Below, piece after piece: positions 12,060-24,529 of a stretch of DNA of 64,000 bases. The stretch covers positions 248,001 to 312,000 of the forward strand of contig CM030735.1 in the NCBI GenBank assembly GCA_018127085.1. The letters are read 5' to 3'. Every line of letters begins with the position of its first letter. The stretch's first letter is position 1. Origin of the DNA: Pneumocystis sp. 'macacae' (Eukaryota; Ascomycota; Pneumocystomycetes; Pneumocystales; Pneumocystaceae). The position numbers were made by a program, and so were the translations under genes. The notes beneath the pieces were generated by a model. That model worked only from the letters and a program-made list of their open reading frames with translations. It was not told the origin of the DNA and made no database searches.

Positions 12060-12956
12060 ATGTCAAATGGTGTTTCATTGGAACCAGAATTTTCGCATTT
12101 TCCGTCAATTGCAGCAGTTCCTGTATCACGATCTAGTTTAATTCAACGTTTAATTGATGGAGTTGACCGGTATAATCCTCAAAATGCACCTTTATTAGAA
12201 GAGTATTTAGCACAACAGTGTCAAGATGGAAGTTATGATTGCATGGCGAATCTTGCTATATTAAAATTGTGAGTAAAAAGTATTTTTTGGTGTCCTGAGA
12301 GACTGATGAAATAAACATGTAAAAATATGAACATTTTTTGTAATGAAGACATATATTAGCTCTATCTGATATTTTAATGGACTCCTGAATATACTCTTTG
12401 TGCTTTACTTTTCTTACTTTTCATTAGGTATCAATTTAATCCTCATCTTTCAAAGGACGAAGTAATTACAAATATTCTTGTTAAAGCATTAACTGTTTTT
12501 ACACAACCAGATTTTTCTACGTGTTTACATTTGCTTCCACCTTCTATTCTTCTTCCTAGAGAAAGTTCTGAAGGGGATTCTTTATACGAAATTGTACAAA
12601 AACTACATTCACTTCATCTTCTTTTAGATGCAGCAAAATACAAAGAATTTTGGCAATCGATAGATAATGATGATCTTTATGCAGATATGATTGCTGATTG
12701 TATTGGGTTTGAAGATACTATTCGATTAGGTATTGCAAAAGTTATTTCACAAACAATGAAGGAAGTTAAACGCGATGTTTTAGAAAATTGGATTAATCTT
12801 CGGGATGAAAAACTAACAGTATGGATTCAAGATGTATTTCATTGGGAAATATCAGGCGAAATAATAAAATTGCCACAAAATAAGGATAATTTACCTTTAA
12901 ATAAAGTAACACGCGAAAAAATTCCTTTTCCAGATTTATATCAGCTTTTAAGATAA
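12060..12956 (+). CDS. translation initiation factor eIF3 subunit k
   Basis: A non-core subunit of the eIF3 complex, about 245 residues, close to the usual 220-245. Exon 1 (12060-12268) encodes the N-terminal HAM helices, including SRSSLIQRLIDGVDRYNP and LLEEYLAQQCQDGSYDCMAN. Exon 2 (12428-12956) encodes the rest of the HAM and winged-helix region, with FTQPDFSTCLHLLPP, YKEFWQSIDND and IRLGIAKVISQTM. The two exons join in frame across TT|G. Budding yeast lacks this subunit, whereas many other fungi keep it. The single intron is 159 nt, about three times the local norm, and carries a C/D box snoRNA (listed separately). Splicing should therefore yield both the mRNA and the small RNA. Confidence 0.93.
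12289..12385 (+). ncRNA. intronic C/D box snoRNA, U44 (SNORD44)-like
   Basis: It lies inside the eIF3k intron. Box C is CTGATGA (12303-12309) and box D is CTGA (12366-12369), giving a 67-nt core. A C'-like TAATGAA is at 12341-12347. Just outside, GGTGTCC (12289-12295) can pair with GGACTCC (12379-12385) at six of seven positions, a plausible external stem. Upstream of box D, TATTAGCTCTA (12354-12364) is perfectly complementary to TAGAGCTAATA, a universally conserved stretch near nucleotide 165 of 18S rRNA. By the box-D-plus-five rule the target is the A in UAGA, equivalent to human 18S A166. Human U44 has the same guide core and target. Ends are approximate. Box C starts with C rather than the usual purine. 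Confidence 0.8.
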
Positions 12957-13877
12957 ATGTAATTTTTAATAGTGTAATATATATGTATATTTAACCAAAA
13001 ATAGTGATTTAAAGTCATTTTAAAATCACATAATTAATGTTTATTTTTTTAGTTGATTTTTTTTAAAAAAATAAATTTCTGTTATTTTTCATTTTTTTTT
13101 TTAATTATTTAATATATGTATATTTATTTCCCAATACTTTTATATTTTATTATTGTATTTTAGTTTATATATAAAAAAATTATAAGAATTAAAATAAAAA
13201 AATGAAATATATGAATTTAATACTAAGAGTTTAAAATTACCTATCAATAGTAAAAATTTCCTATTATGAATTAATATTTAAAAATTTTCAAAAATATGCG
13301 GATAATTATAAATATAGAAGTTGAAGAAATATTCTATTAGATCAAATATATATTATTTTTCTATATAATAAAAAATAAAATATATTTAATTTAAATATTA
13401 ATTTTGCATATTTTTTGATCAATTTTTACTTATTAAAAATTATACTAAATTTCAAAATCTACAAATAATTAATATGAAAAGCATTTTTTCATCCATTTTT
13501 ATAAATATTTATTTTAAAAATATTAAAAGATAGTTTTTAAATTTTTCCTGAAATTTTTATTTTAATTAAATTAAATTATAAAACAGTAGTTTGTATTTAG
13601 AGTTACCTTTAAATATTACCTATGATATTAACCCAAAGTTCTTACCAGTAATTAGAATATCCTGTTTATAATTAAATTTATATAAAAAATATAGACTTTA
13701 AAGACCTTTAAAAAAATATAAATTAATTAAGAAATGCTGAAAATATTTAAAAAATATGTTTGATAGTTATAAAATTATATAAAAATTATTTTTAAAGTTT
13801 TTAATATATGTTTAAATTCCAAAAAAATATTAAAATTGTTTTAAATTATTAAAATGTATTCATTAGTATTACTAAAA
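12957..13877. other. AT-rich convergent intergenic region
   Basis: About 920 bp between the converging eIF3k and SGD1 genes. It is extremely AT-rich with homopolymer runs. No coding exon, RNA gene or ordered repeat is seen. Confidence 0.6.
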
Positions 13878-16262
13878 TTAAATATTTTTTAAAAGATCTA
13901 AAGTTTCCAATATCTTTTTAAAGCCCTGAATGAATGCTTCTTTATCTTGTTTTAAACTAATTATTTTGCTTTTTTTTAAGTACTTTATTAAAAAAAACTT
14001 AATTCCTTCAACCAAAGGTGGATATGATGAAAGTTTTTTAAAAATTTTTTGAATTAGTTCTGCACTTTGAGAATTATATTCTTTTTGTGTTTCCAAAATT
14101 AATGTAGAGAAAAATACTTCTATAAATGATCTTGTTTTGTACTGAAGATGAAAAAAGTTAAGTTTCTATTAATTATTTTAAACATTTAATAAGAATGAAA
14201 ATAAATTTACTTTAAAAATTGTTAAATCAAGACCCTCCTTAACTACCAAAAAAGCGTATAATCTTCCCAAGTTTACAATACGCCTCAATGGAACATTTTC
14301 TAAATCCTCATTACCAATATCTCCAATTACTTGAAATTCTTTTTCTCCCATAGATCGAAATAAATCCCATAAACAAAATTTAAAAGCTGTTCGTATAGAA
14401 TGTATTTTAACACAAAACCTAAGTGCAACATAAGCATAATAAGGATTATAGTTCTGTTCATTTCCACAACAATGAAGCAGTACTCTTGGTATTTCTAATT
14501 TTTGTACTTTTTTTAGTCCTAATTTTAAAAGTTTCTCAAATGCATCTACAAAATCCTTTAAAAGTTAAAACAATTTTATTATTATTATTATTAAACAAAA
14601 CAACCTCTCCACTCATTATTGTAATAAAAATAGATCTACGAATATCAGTATTCATCCTTTGTGACTGTGCTAATTCAAGAAGTTTTTTTTTTTCTTCATG
14701 AAAACTATTTTGAATTAAAAATATTGAATCTTTTTCTTCTTTTTTAGGAAGAGTCCCTATATGCCACCATTTATCATTTTCACCTGTAGATTCTATATCA
14801 TGTAATGAAATTCTTAAAGGTTCTGTATTTCTAGTAGAATTACGATTAGATAATGTTCCTAGAAACTTTTTCATCCTAAATATATCTTCTTGTATTCTAT
14901 TGTTATAAGATATATCCTTAATTTTGTTATTTTTTAAATTATCAATAGATTCAACCATGAATTTTGTCCTTGCACTAAAAAATATTAAAAACAAAAACAA
15001 TATATAATTACTTATTATACTTTAAAGTAACACCAGTTTCTGAAATCTTCTGACGCATCATAATAACAATATCTTTTAAAGACAACGGATCATCATGACG
15101 CAGTTGATTTCCAGAATCTATATTATAAATTATATAAAAATTAGAACATTGCAGACCTCACTTAAAATAATCTTTAATAATAATTCTGTATTTAAATCAG
15201 TTATCTCATTCAAAAATAACTTTATTAAATCGTATATTAAAGTGCAAGAAATGACCTGAAAACTATATAACTCACTTAAAACAGAGACTAAATTAATACA
15301 TTCTTTACTATATGAAACAATAGCATCATTAGTATTTTTTTTTAAATTCTCTTTTGAATAAAATTCATGAAAAGTTTTAAAAAGTTTCTGAAGAAAAGAT
15401 GCTCCAAAATCTATTCCAATTATTCTATATAAAGCTGCAATAAAACCAGAATACTGTATTAAATATGAATCTTTTAGCATTTCTTTGGATGTTATGTATG
15501 TTAATAATAGAATTATTAGCTCTAAATTAACAAAATAGCGAGGATTTAAATTATATAAATTTTCAACCTCGTTTAAAATGAACAACATATTTGATTCGCT
15601 TAATCTTTTTAATAAGAAAACATGATTTTTAAATTTCTTAAATTTACCTGTTCATTAATCCTTTTATTTTTCGTCTTAAATGGAGTATTAACTCCGTATC
15701 ATCCTTTTTGCTATTTTCTAAAATATTATCTTGAACAACAGATGTATTATTTTCAAGTGGAGCAATGTATGGATTTTCTTTTTTTTTACCAAAAACATTT
15801 GTATCTTCCTTAAATAAGCATGTATTATTTTCTTTATTTCCAGGAAAACAATCAATATTTGTATTTATTTTATTCTTAAAGTGACCAGAATTATTAAAAT
15901 CAGAAAACTCTTCAGTAAAATGAAAATTTTCAATTTTTGAATTTTCCATATGATTCAAGTCATCCAAAAGATAATCGAGTTCATCTTTTTTATTTTTGTT
16001 ATATTTATGCTGCTTTTTATGTTTTAGTTTTTCTTCCAAATAGAAAATAACTGAATCATCTTGACTAATTTCCTTATCTTTTTTATTGTATTTTATCTTT
16101 TTGTATATTTTATTTCTTTTTTTTTGCAAATCCTGATTATCTAAGTGTTCATTTTGGAAACAAATTATTGTTTTTCTCCTCTATAACACATAAAACTTAA
16201 TTTTTGAAATATTTATGAGTACTTTTTTTATATTTTTTGTTGCAAGACTTTTTTTTTTCCAT
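13878..16262 (-). CDS. SGD1: nucleolar MIF4G/MA3 protein Sgd1 (NOM1)
   Basis: A ribosome-biogenesis protein of the small-subunit pathway. The N-terminal exon is lysine- and acid-rich and contains DSVIFYLEEKLKHKK, DELDYLLDDL and a run that ends ELILHLRRKIKGLMNR, leading into the MIF4G domain. The MIF4G helices are in the exon at about 15150-15588 (YSGFIAALYRIIGIDFGASF, VSVLSELYSFQVISCTLIYDLI). Next comes ARTKFMVESIDNLKNNK, then RMKKFLGTLS and SQRMNTDIRRSIFITIMSGE, signatures of the Sgd1 family at the start of MA3. The C-terminus, with stop at 13878-13880, is helical. The first exon is uncertain: ATG 16262 followed by a 66-nt intron with a weak donor would give MEKKKRRKTII, but other starts are possible. 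Confidence 0.85.
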
Positions 16263-16755
16263 TCTTTTTTTTTATCAAGTATTTTTATTTTTTTAAATTT
16301 CATTTTAATAAAATCTAAAAAGATTAAAAATATATATTAATTATAAAAAATTAGAACTTATAGTTTTAGTCTTTCTTCAAATTTTGTTGGTAATTTCAAA
16401 ATCTTTTAATATGTTTTGGTCTTTTTAAACATTTTCTAAAATAAATTTAATGAGATCGATGATTACATTGGATTAAATAATAAAAATATATTGAAATATT
16501 TTTAATTTTAAATATGAAACTTTATTATTTTTTATTATATATAACTAAAATTAATTGGATTTTTGATATAAATTTTATATATAAATTCTAAAATACTTTT
16601 TTCAAAAATAAAAGCCAAATTATTTTTACTAATATAAATAGTTAAGTTAAAATATATATATTTTATTTAAAAATGAGGACTTATATACATTAATTCTCTT
16701 CTATCTCGTTATCACCCGGTAACGTTAATAAATTTATAATTTCAAATTTTATGAA
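16263..16755. promoter_or_regulatory. divergent intergenic region, SGD1 / SRP14
   Basis: About 490 bp of AT-rich sequence shared by two divergent genes. A hairpin-forming palindrome, CGTTATCACCCGGTAACG (16707-16724; a 7-bp stem counting one G-T pair), lies about 30 bp before the SRP14 start and is markedly richer in GC than its surroundings. It may be a protein-binding site. Confidence 0.4.
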
Positions 16756-17200
16756 ATGTTATTATCAAATGAAGAAGTATAGCCTGCATTTATAATTGAA
16801 ATATTAAGCTTATGTTTCTTTGAAAGTATTTAAAATCATTAAGTTTACTTTTTATATCAAAAAAAGAGAAAGGCAGTATATTTTTAACACAAAAACGATG
16901 TAAGTAAATAATAAAAACAATTTATAAGTAATAAGAATAGATTCATATAAAAATTCTGAAGACATATTAAAAGAAGAAAATGAAACATCTAATAAATCTT
17001 CTCCGACTTATAGACTTCTTTTTAGGGCTACAGATGGAAAAGGCTTGAAAATTTCTACACTTGTAGATTCTTCGTTTTTAGTATCATTTTTTTCAAAATA
17101 CACAGAAATATGCAAATCTGGAATGGTTTGTTTAAAAAAACGTAATAGAAAGAAACAACGATCTAAAAAAAATAAACCAGTTCATGTAGACGCAAAATAA
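16756..17200 (+). CDS. SRP14: signal recognition particle subunit SRP14
   Basis: The Alu-domain protein of SRP, which slows elongation while ribosomes are delivered to the ER. About 117 residues from three exons. Exon 1 encodes MLLSNEE. A 50-nt intron is followed by YLKSLSLLFISKKEKGSIFL and TQKR. A second intron of about 43 nt leads to YSYKNSEDILKEEN and then YRLLFRATDGKGLKISTLVD, the RNA-binding core. The protein ends with the basic LKKRNRKKQRSKKNK tail. Every element of the family is in order: MLLSNEEF-like start, GS(I/V)(F/Y)(L/I)T, RATDGK, KIST and LKKR. It is divergent from SGD1 and about 210 bp upstream of RSC1 on the same strand. Confidence 0.93.
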
Positions 17201-17410
17201 CAAGATTGACTAATTTGTTTTTGACTATATTGTTAGAATACATTTTTATATACTAATGATATCATCAAATAGTATTTTTAAATATATTTATTTAAAAGAT
17301 TCATTATCTAATTTATAATTTTGTAAACCATATAGATTTTGCTTAATTATGCTTGTCAATCGTCACTACGATTTAAAACATTAAATTTGAATAAAAACGT
17401 TGTATTAAAA

Positions 17411-20161
17411 ATGAATCATATTCCTCTAACAAAGGCGCATAAAGATGCTATTAAGAAGATTCTAAATATTCTTTATAATGCAGTTGATGAAAGGTACAAA
17501 AAAAAGTAAAAAAAAAACATTGATTTATGCTTGAAATAATAGTGGTCGTTCTATATCTAAGATATTTGAAGAATTACCGGATAAAAAAGAAATTCCTGAT
17601 TATTATGAAGTAATTAAAAGACCTATGGCTCTAAATATTATTAAAGTATTATTATTATTATTTATGCAAAATACAAAGATTAATCGACAGGAAAATGTAA
17701 ATAAGAATTTATATAATACATTCCATGATTTCATAACTGATGTGGCTCAAATATATTATAACGCTAAGTTGTATAATCGTCGTTCATCTGTAATATATTC
17801 TGATGCATGTTTAAATGAAGTAATTTTGCTATTATTGAATTAAAATTGCTTACAGAATTGTAGATGATCATTGTGAAAGAGCTATCTGTTATGAAAGATA
17901 AAAAGCTTGTGGATGATAGCATACTTCCTGTCCTTGGACCTCTGCCTCCAAGTTCTCCAGGAGAAGAAAAGTCCGATGATGATGGATTTGATCCTGATGT
18001 TGAAGATAAAAATGATGAAGATGATGAGGAGGAAGAAGAAGAAGAAGAAGAAGATATTCGTCATAAAAGAAGACGAAGAGAAACTAGGATTAAGTCTTAT
18101 GAACCTCCTAAGGTCATGAGATTTGATACAGGTGATATAAAAAGAAAAAGAGGTCGACCTCCAAAAGTAGATACACCTGATGAAGCAAGAATGAAAATTG
18201 TTTTACGTGTCATTCGTAAAGAAAAAGATGAAAGGTATTTAATTCTCTTATTTATGGATAAAATAATTAAAATTATAAGGGGACGTACTTTATTTACATG
18301 GTTTGAAAAATTTCCGGATGACAAGTTAAACCAAAGTCATAAAATTAAACAATCTATATCTTTAGAGGATATTCGGGTATTTTTTTTCATTTTTTTTTTC
18401 TTTTTAATCGGTTTAGCAAAAATTAAAAAGAAGAGAATATAAAACGCTTAAATCTTTTTTGGATGATTTGGATTTATTATATAATAATATAAAGCTTATA
18501 AGTCCTCCTGGAAGTCATATGTATCGTGATGCTGATTATTTACAAGTTATTTAATATTATTTTTTTTAGTTATCTAATAGTATTAGCAAGTTACGCATGA
18601 AGTAGCTTCAATTGAAGCTTCTAGAAGAGATATTGATTTTACAGGGTATGAAAAAGATCCAACTTCTAGTGTTGGCACATTAATTAAGATAAATCGTACA
18701 CCATTACCTAAAATTGAAGTTAAAGGTGAGGCTTTAGAAATTGGTTAGTTATATTTTTTTGATTATAAAAAAATTAAGAATATATTTTTAGGTGATTGGG
18801 TTCACTTAGTAAATCACAACGATGCAAATAAACCAATTATTGCTCAAATATTTAGTCTATGGGAAAATTTAGAGTATGTATATCACTGATTATAGATTCA
18901 TAGAATTCAAATATATTTTTAGAGGGGAAAAGTGGATAAGTGTTTGTTGGTATTATAGACCAGAGCAAACAGTCCATAGAGCAGACCGAATATTTTATGA
19001 AAATGAAGTTATGAAAACTGGACAATACCGTGATCATCAAATTAATGATATTATTGATAAGTGTTTTGTCATGTTTATTACTAAATATATAAGAGGAAGG
19101 CCTAAAGATGCAGGAAATAAGTTAATTTATGTTTGCGAATCTCGATATGATGAAGAAACAAAAATGTTCAATAAAATCAAAAGCTGGAGAGCATGTATTC
19201 CAGATGAAATTAGAAACAAAGAATATGATATGTATTATTTTGAGAGACAACAACAGCCGAAGAAAATACTCAGTCCTATTTTGCATCTTTTACCATCAAA
19301 AGTAATGGAGGATCCTAATGCACCTATACCCGAACCGACTCAAGGAAAAGAAAATGCACCACCTATTATCGGTGCAATAATTCCTGCGCCAATACCGGAT
19401 GAATCGACACTTAACGTATTATTTTTTTCAAACTTCTTAAATACTAATTTTTATAGCCACCGGAAGTTTTTATACCATCTATAATATCTACTCCTATGAT
19501 TCCACAAAAACCTATTATTCCGTCTTTAGTGACACAAACTCACACATCTGTTGTAATTAACCCAAATAATCAACAGCAAAATAATCGCAAAACACATATT
19601 CCATATTACCCTCCAGTTGCTTTTACATTACCAGTAACAGATTTAAATTCTGAAAATACACAATCAGAAAATGTTGATCTATCTGAAAACGGTTTAAGAA
19701 ATTTAAATAAAGAAAAAAGCAATGATGATGGCAAAAATATAAATAAAAATATAAAAGACGTTGATATGAAAGATGAAATTGAAAAAATAGATGAAAATAT
19801 CAATTTAACTGTTGAAAATGATGATAAAACTGTTGAAAATATTAAGAGTGTGAAAAAAAATAATAATTTTTCAGATGAAGTAGCTGCACTTTTTTCTCGA
19901 GATGACCGAGGTCGAGTATTATGGTTTCCTGTTCCACCAATAGATGTTGTTTCACCAACGTTAGAATCATTTGTTGAAGGTAGAAGTCTTGCATATTTAG
20001 CAAATCTCTGCAATATGACAAAAAAAGATAATGAAGAATTCAAAAAAGAAAAAAAACAGAAACTTAACATTACAAAACCTTTAGATAATTCTAAATTCTC
20101 GGAATTTCTTATTAATGCATTAAACATTATGACACAAAATATAAAATCTAGTATTCATTAA
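17411..20161 (+). CDS. RSC1: RSC chromatin-remodelling complex subunit Rsc1/Rsc2 (two bromodomains plus BAH)
   Basis: A subunit of the RSC nucleosome remodeller. The order is: bromodomain 1 (FEELPDKKEIPDYYEVIKRP ... IYYNAKLYNRRSSVIYSDA, with the acetyl-lysine-binding asparagine in KLYN); a linker with a long Asp/Glu run; an AT-hook KRKRGRPPK; bromodomain 2 (GRTLFTWFEKFPDDKLN ... FLDDLDLLYNNIKL); the BAH domain (GDWVHLVNHNDANKPIIAQI ... KWISVCWYYRPEQTVHR); and a Pro-rich then Asn/Lys-rich C-terminus, stop 20159-20161. Bromodomain 2 has ISPPGS where the YN of AKxYN is expected and NQSHKI where PDYY is expected, so its ligand pocket looks altered. There are many short introns. The last exons (from about 18900) are long and clean. 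Subunit identity rests on the bromo-bromo-BAH order. Confidence 0.92.
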
Positions 20162-20595
20162 GTTTCTAAATAAAAAGTATTATAGTTTATTTCGATAATA
20201 TTTATTTTTTGTAGTATTTTTATTATATTTGATACTGGTACAAATATAATTATGAGTTAATATTTCCTTAAATATTTTTACAATTATTATATAATACAGA
20301 CTTTAAGAAGTATATTTATTAACAATATTTATTAACAGTATATATATTAATTTAAAATAATATGTTATTTGATGATATATTTTTTCAAATAGTATTTACA
20401 AATATATATTAAACATATAAAGCACATATTTCACTTCATTGTTGAAAGTTTAATAACATTAATTCCAAATTTCAATATTTTATAATAATTATCTAAAATA
20501 ATAATATTTTTAAAAATACGAATAATATTAGGAATCAGTTTTTATAAACCAAAAATAAAGAGAATAAATTATGTGTCATCTCATATTTATGTTTA
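20162..20595. other. AT-rich convergent 3' flanks of RSC1 and eIF2A
   Basis: About 430 bp with no supported gene or structured repeat. Presumably it holds the two 3' untranslated regions. Confidence 0.55.
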
Positions 20596-22879
20596 CTAAG
20601 ATTTCCAACCTAATGTTAAAAGCTCTATTCTTATTTGATTTTCTGTAGCTATTTTTTTTATTTGTGTGTTTTCTAATTTTTCACCTTTTGTTTGTAGTGT
20701 TTTTAATTCTTCAATAGCTCGTAATTTTTTAAGAAGTGAACGAATTTTCTTATTTTCAGTATCGAAAGAGTCCTGAACAATCTGATGAGAGCTCTTTGAA
20801 TCAAAAGTAGTTTCTTGAGATAACACATCACCAGTATTTAATGCATTATTAATTCCCATTTCTTTTGCTTTTTTCGCTGCATCTCTTCTTTTTTTATTTT
20901 TCAAAGCCGCTTTACTACAATTTAAAATTTGGTTATGTGTTGAAATGCCTGCTCCAGGAACAAATGAACTTATAATTGATGTTTTAGGATATGTTTTTTG
21001 AATATTTACTTCAATATTGATTTTTTCGTCTTCTCTTTTATATTCTTGAGGAGTAGCGGTAGAACGAGCATGAGGAGGTCTATATGCTCCTACCGGTTTA
21101 GTTGGTGTTTTATTGGTTATAAGTGAAACAGAAGGATGCGGTATGGGTGTAGGCGAAAGAGATGAGCGAAGAGGATAAGTTTCAGGATCTTGTGGTCTCC
21201 AAAGAACCTATAACTAAATTAGGTGTTAAAACCTAAGAAGTTCAATACCTCATAAAGCTCATTTATTTCTTCATTATACATCAAAGCACCAGTATAATGC
21301 CAAATCTTAATTCCATTGTCTACTCTTAATCTTGGACTTGTTATTCCTGTTAAAATATGTCTACCATCAGGACTCCATTTACAAACACTAGAATTACTAG
21401 CTTCTATTGTTGCTATTTTCGCCATTTTTTTTTCTTTATCATAAATATCTATTGTTCCTTGTAAATTCCCAAAACCTGCTACTAAAACAAACCGATCATG
21501 AGGAGAAAAAAGTATCATATTACGAGGAGAAAGAGATAAAGAATGAATAATATTTGCTTGATGATCAAAGATAGTAGCTTTAGAAGGCATGTCTTTATTG
21601 AATTAGTTTACCATGTGTAGACTAATCACTGTACATACAACCGTATACTACCCCGAATTCACGCGAATTTGGAGACCATGATACATCATGAATAGGACCC
21701 TCTTTGTCTTTTAATTGTTAAATTTGATAATTATATTAATATTTTTTAATACCAAGGATAACTTTAGAATTGTAATTTCTTATTGCACTTAAAATATACA
21801 TATTTGTTTCTCCGTAATAACTTTTATTTGTTTTATCTACATCAGTAGATGTTGAAATGATCAACATAGTCCCAATTTTATTCCATTTCATTTGAACATT
21901 ATCTGCTTTATAAAATGTTTTCTGGTTAACAATAAAAGAGAAAGTTGGAATATTATAAATTGATACTGTTGCTGGTTTTCCCTGGTTCCAAACATTAATA
22001 ATATAGTTATAAAACACAATTAAGTTTAAGTTTACTTTTATTTCTGGAATAAACACTGCGACTACATTGTTTTTTCCTGGAGATAATGAGAACAATGATA
22101 TGCCTTCAGCATAAAGTTTATATATAGGACCTAAAAATATTAATTAATGAACTAATATTTTTATCTTCAATTACCTTTTTGCATATTCGTAGTTTCAAAA
22201 AAATGAACTTCATTTGTTACTTTACGTGCACAAAGTCTCTCGTCTGTTGTATATTGTAGATTCCTATATAATATACATATAAGTTTGATAAGCATGTAAA
22301 TCATACCAATTATAAATTACCATATTTGACTTTTTTGAACAAAAGAATACACGATCTTTGCTGTACTTGTATCCCATATTTTGAGATTTTTATTAGCAGA
22401 ATTGTCGTCTGTTTTAGCTAAAATTATTATATTTTTGTAATTCTGAAAAAAAGATAAAATTACATGGTCTTTGCCACGTAGTTATATAACTACTCTTCGG
22501 AGACAATCTAATTTCACATACTTTAGGAATATTCAAAGTCTGAACTAATTCTCCTGTTGACGCATCGACAATTTTAACACTTTAATATTAAATATAGAAT
22601 CACAAAATTTATTAAAAATAACTTTTCAGACGAAGACCAGGCGAAAAAACGTCCATCAGGCCCATATGAACATGTTAATATGTCTTTTTCTGGTCTAAAA
22701 TACATCTTAAGTATGTATACAGAAATTCAGTAATCAATATACTTATGAAAACCTGAGACTGGTGTGTACAGAGGATATCCGTTTGTTAAACTAATATATT
22801 GCGCAGTCCTGCCTAGAACGTAATATTATATATTAAGTCATTAAAAACATTTCTTACAAGCAAATTGTGTATAAATCAT
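20596..22879 (-). CDS. eukaryotic translation initiation factor 2A (eIF2A)
   Basis: A WD-repeat beta-propeller protein that can deliver initiator tRNA in a GTP-independent way; cytosolic. Exon 1 (ATG 22877-22879) gives MIYTQFA, continued after an intron as CRTAQYISLTNGYPLYTPVSG. The middle exons carry propeller blades, with SLSPGKNNVVAVFIPEIK, YNIPTFSFIVNQKTFYKADN and MKWNKIGTMLIISTSTDVDK. The exon at 21219-21590 has PRNMILFSPHDRFVLVAGFG and CKWSPDGRHILTGITSPRLR plus DNGIKIWHY, the hallmark of eIF2A. The C-terminal exons hold Pro-rich and basic helical segments ending ...IRIELLTLGWKS. The gene has about ten introns of about 45-60 nt. It is divergent from BUD20 across 1.2 kb. Confidence 0.92.
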
Positions 22880-24093
22880 TTTTAAGAAACGTTTTTTTAA
22901 ATATTTTGCGATTTTAAAATCTAGGTTTATATAATATATTTGAAAAATAAAATGAAAAATTTATACAGATTATTAATTAAATAAGAATTTCTCATGCAAA
23001 ATAATATGCAAGTTAGATATGTCAAACATGTAATTATAAATAAAAAAAAACTATATTGACATATTTTAAGAGTTTTATAGTATATACTTGTGATTTTAGT
23101 TAATGGTGAATATTTCTTTTTATTGTAAACATAATTTTTCAGAAATAAGGAATAATGATATATTTTTAGTAAGAAAAGTAAATAGATTCTAATATTTTTA
23201 TTGGTAAAAAAACAAATATTAAAAATATCAATTCATTCTGCTATAATAAAAAAATGCATATTTCTCAATAAAACAAAGTTTAAACTATTTTTAAATTTAT
23301 TAGAATTAAATGATCAAACTTGATTTCAAAAAAATATTAATATTAGAGAATAGAGAAAAATTCTAGAAATTTGAAAATTATTTTTAATATTTACCTCATT
23401 ATTTATTGTCATAAAAATATTTAATATTTATACAATAAATGTAAAAGGTTTTAAATTAATCTTAAAATATAAATTTATTATATTCATAGTAAATAGTAAA
23501 GCAAAAATTCAAATATTTTGATTACGTAATCTTAAAGCAATGAAAGTAACTAATTGTCTTTTTTATACAAAAATTTTAGAGCTTTTAGTATATATTTAAA
23601 ACCTTTTTTATTTTATATTCAAATTCATAAAAATATGAATGTTTTTACACTTTTTCTAGGAAATATTTAATTAAAAATATAATTTCATTTTTAATAAAAC
23701 AACTCTTTCCATTTAGAATACTTAAATATATTTTGCAATTTACGTTTAGATGATACTTTTAAAATAAAAGTATAAATATAAATATTGTGAAAAGATATAT
23801 CTAAATTCTGTAGATTTCTATCTATTTCTTTATGTTCTAGCCGGTAAATAAAATAAATAAAATAATAATATAAATTATTTTATAATATCTTAGATATAGT
23901 TCATTCTAAATATTATTAAATGAAACTTTCGATCTTTCGATCCCTTAATTTACTATAAAAATAATATATATATTTTTTTATTTAAACTATTCAATTTTAA
24001 GAAAAAAAGCAATATTATTTTAAATAAAATCATTTACTTTTAATCAGGAAGATGAAAAAATAATTTTACACATTGACCTTTTTGAATATAAAA
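22880..24093. other. long AT-rich divergent intergenic region
   Basis: About 1.2 kb between the divergent eIF2A and BUD20 genes. It is far longer than most promoters here. No open frame with conserved sequence, RNA boxes or clear repeats were found; it is dominated by A/T runs. Confidence 0.55.
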
Positions 24094-24529
24094 ATGAAGA
24101 CAAAACCTAAAAGAAAACATACATCGAATGGAAGACATAAATTTTATAAGACGAAACGATGCCAAAGAGGAATCGACCAAATTCATGAAGATATTACAAC
24201 ACCTGAATTAAGAATAGCGTTATTGTCACAAAAAATCGATGTTGATTTGCCAGGACTTGGTATAAAAACTTTTATTACTATGATTATTTTTCTAAACATA
24301 TAGGTCAACACTATTGTATCGAATGTTCAAGATATTTTGAATCAAATAATGCATTAGTAAAACATCAAACTGGAAAATTTCATAAGAAAAGGTTAGTTTT
24401 AATATTATTGATATTTCTTTGATTAAGGATTACAGAGTAAAACTTCTTAAGGAAGTGCCTTACTCTCAGAAAGAAGCAGAAGCTGCAGTTGGCATAGGGA
24501 TTAAGAACAACATACTTTGTACTTTCTAA
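24094..24529 (+). CDS. BUD20: Bud20/ZNF593-like zinc-finger protein
   Basis: A shuttling protein associated with pre-60S ribosomes and needed for their nuclear export. About 115 residues in three exons. Exon 1 is basic: MKTKPKRKHTSNGRHKFYKT, then RCQRGIDQIHEDI. After a short intron comes the single C2H2 finger HYCIECSRYFESNNALVKHQ ending in GKFHKKR. After a second intron comes VKLLKEVPYSQKEAEAAVGI. The order of basic arm, finger and KxLKxxPYSQxEAExAxG is specific to this family. It converges on OTU1 across about 210 bp. Confidence 0.92.

Noticed and set aside
17882..18324. Minus-strand open frames rich in Phe/Ile and a second + frame across the RSC1 acidic run
   Set aside because: They are the complement and frame-shifts of the Asp/Glu-coding GAA/GAT run in RSC1.
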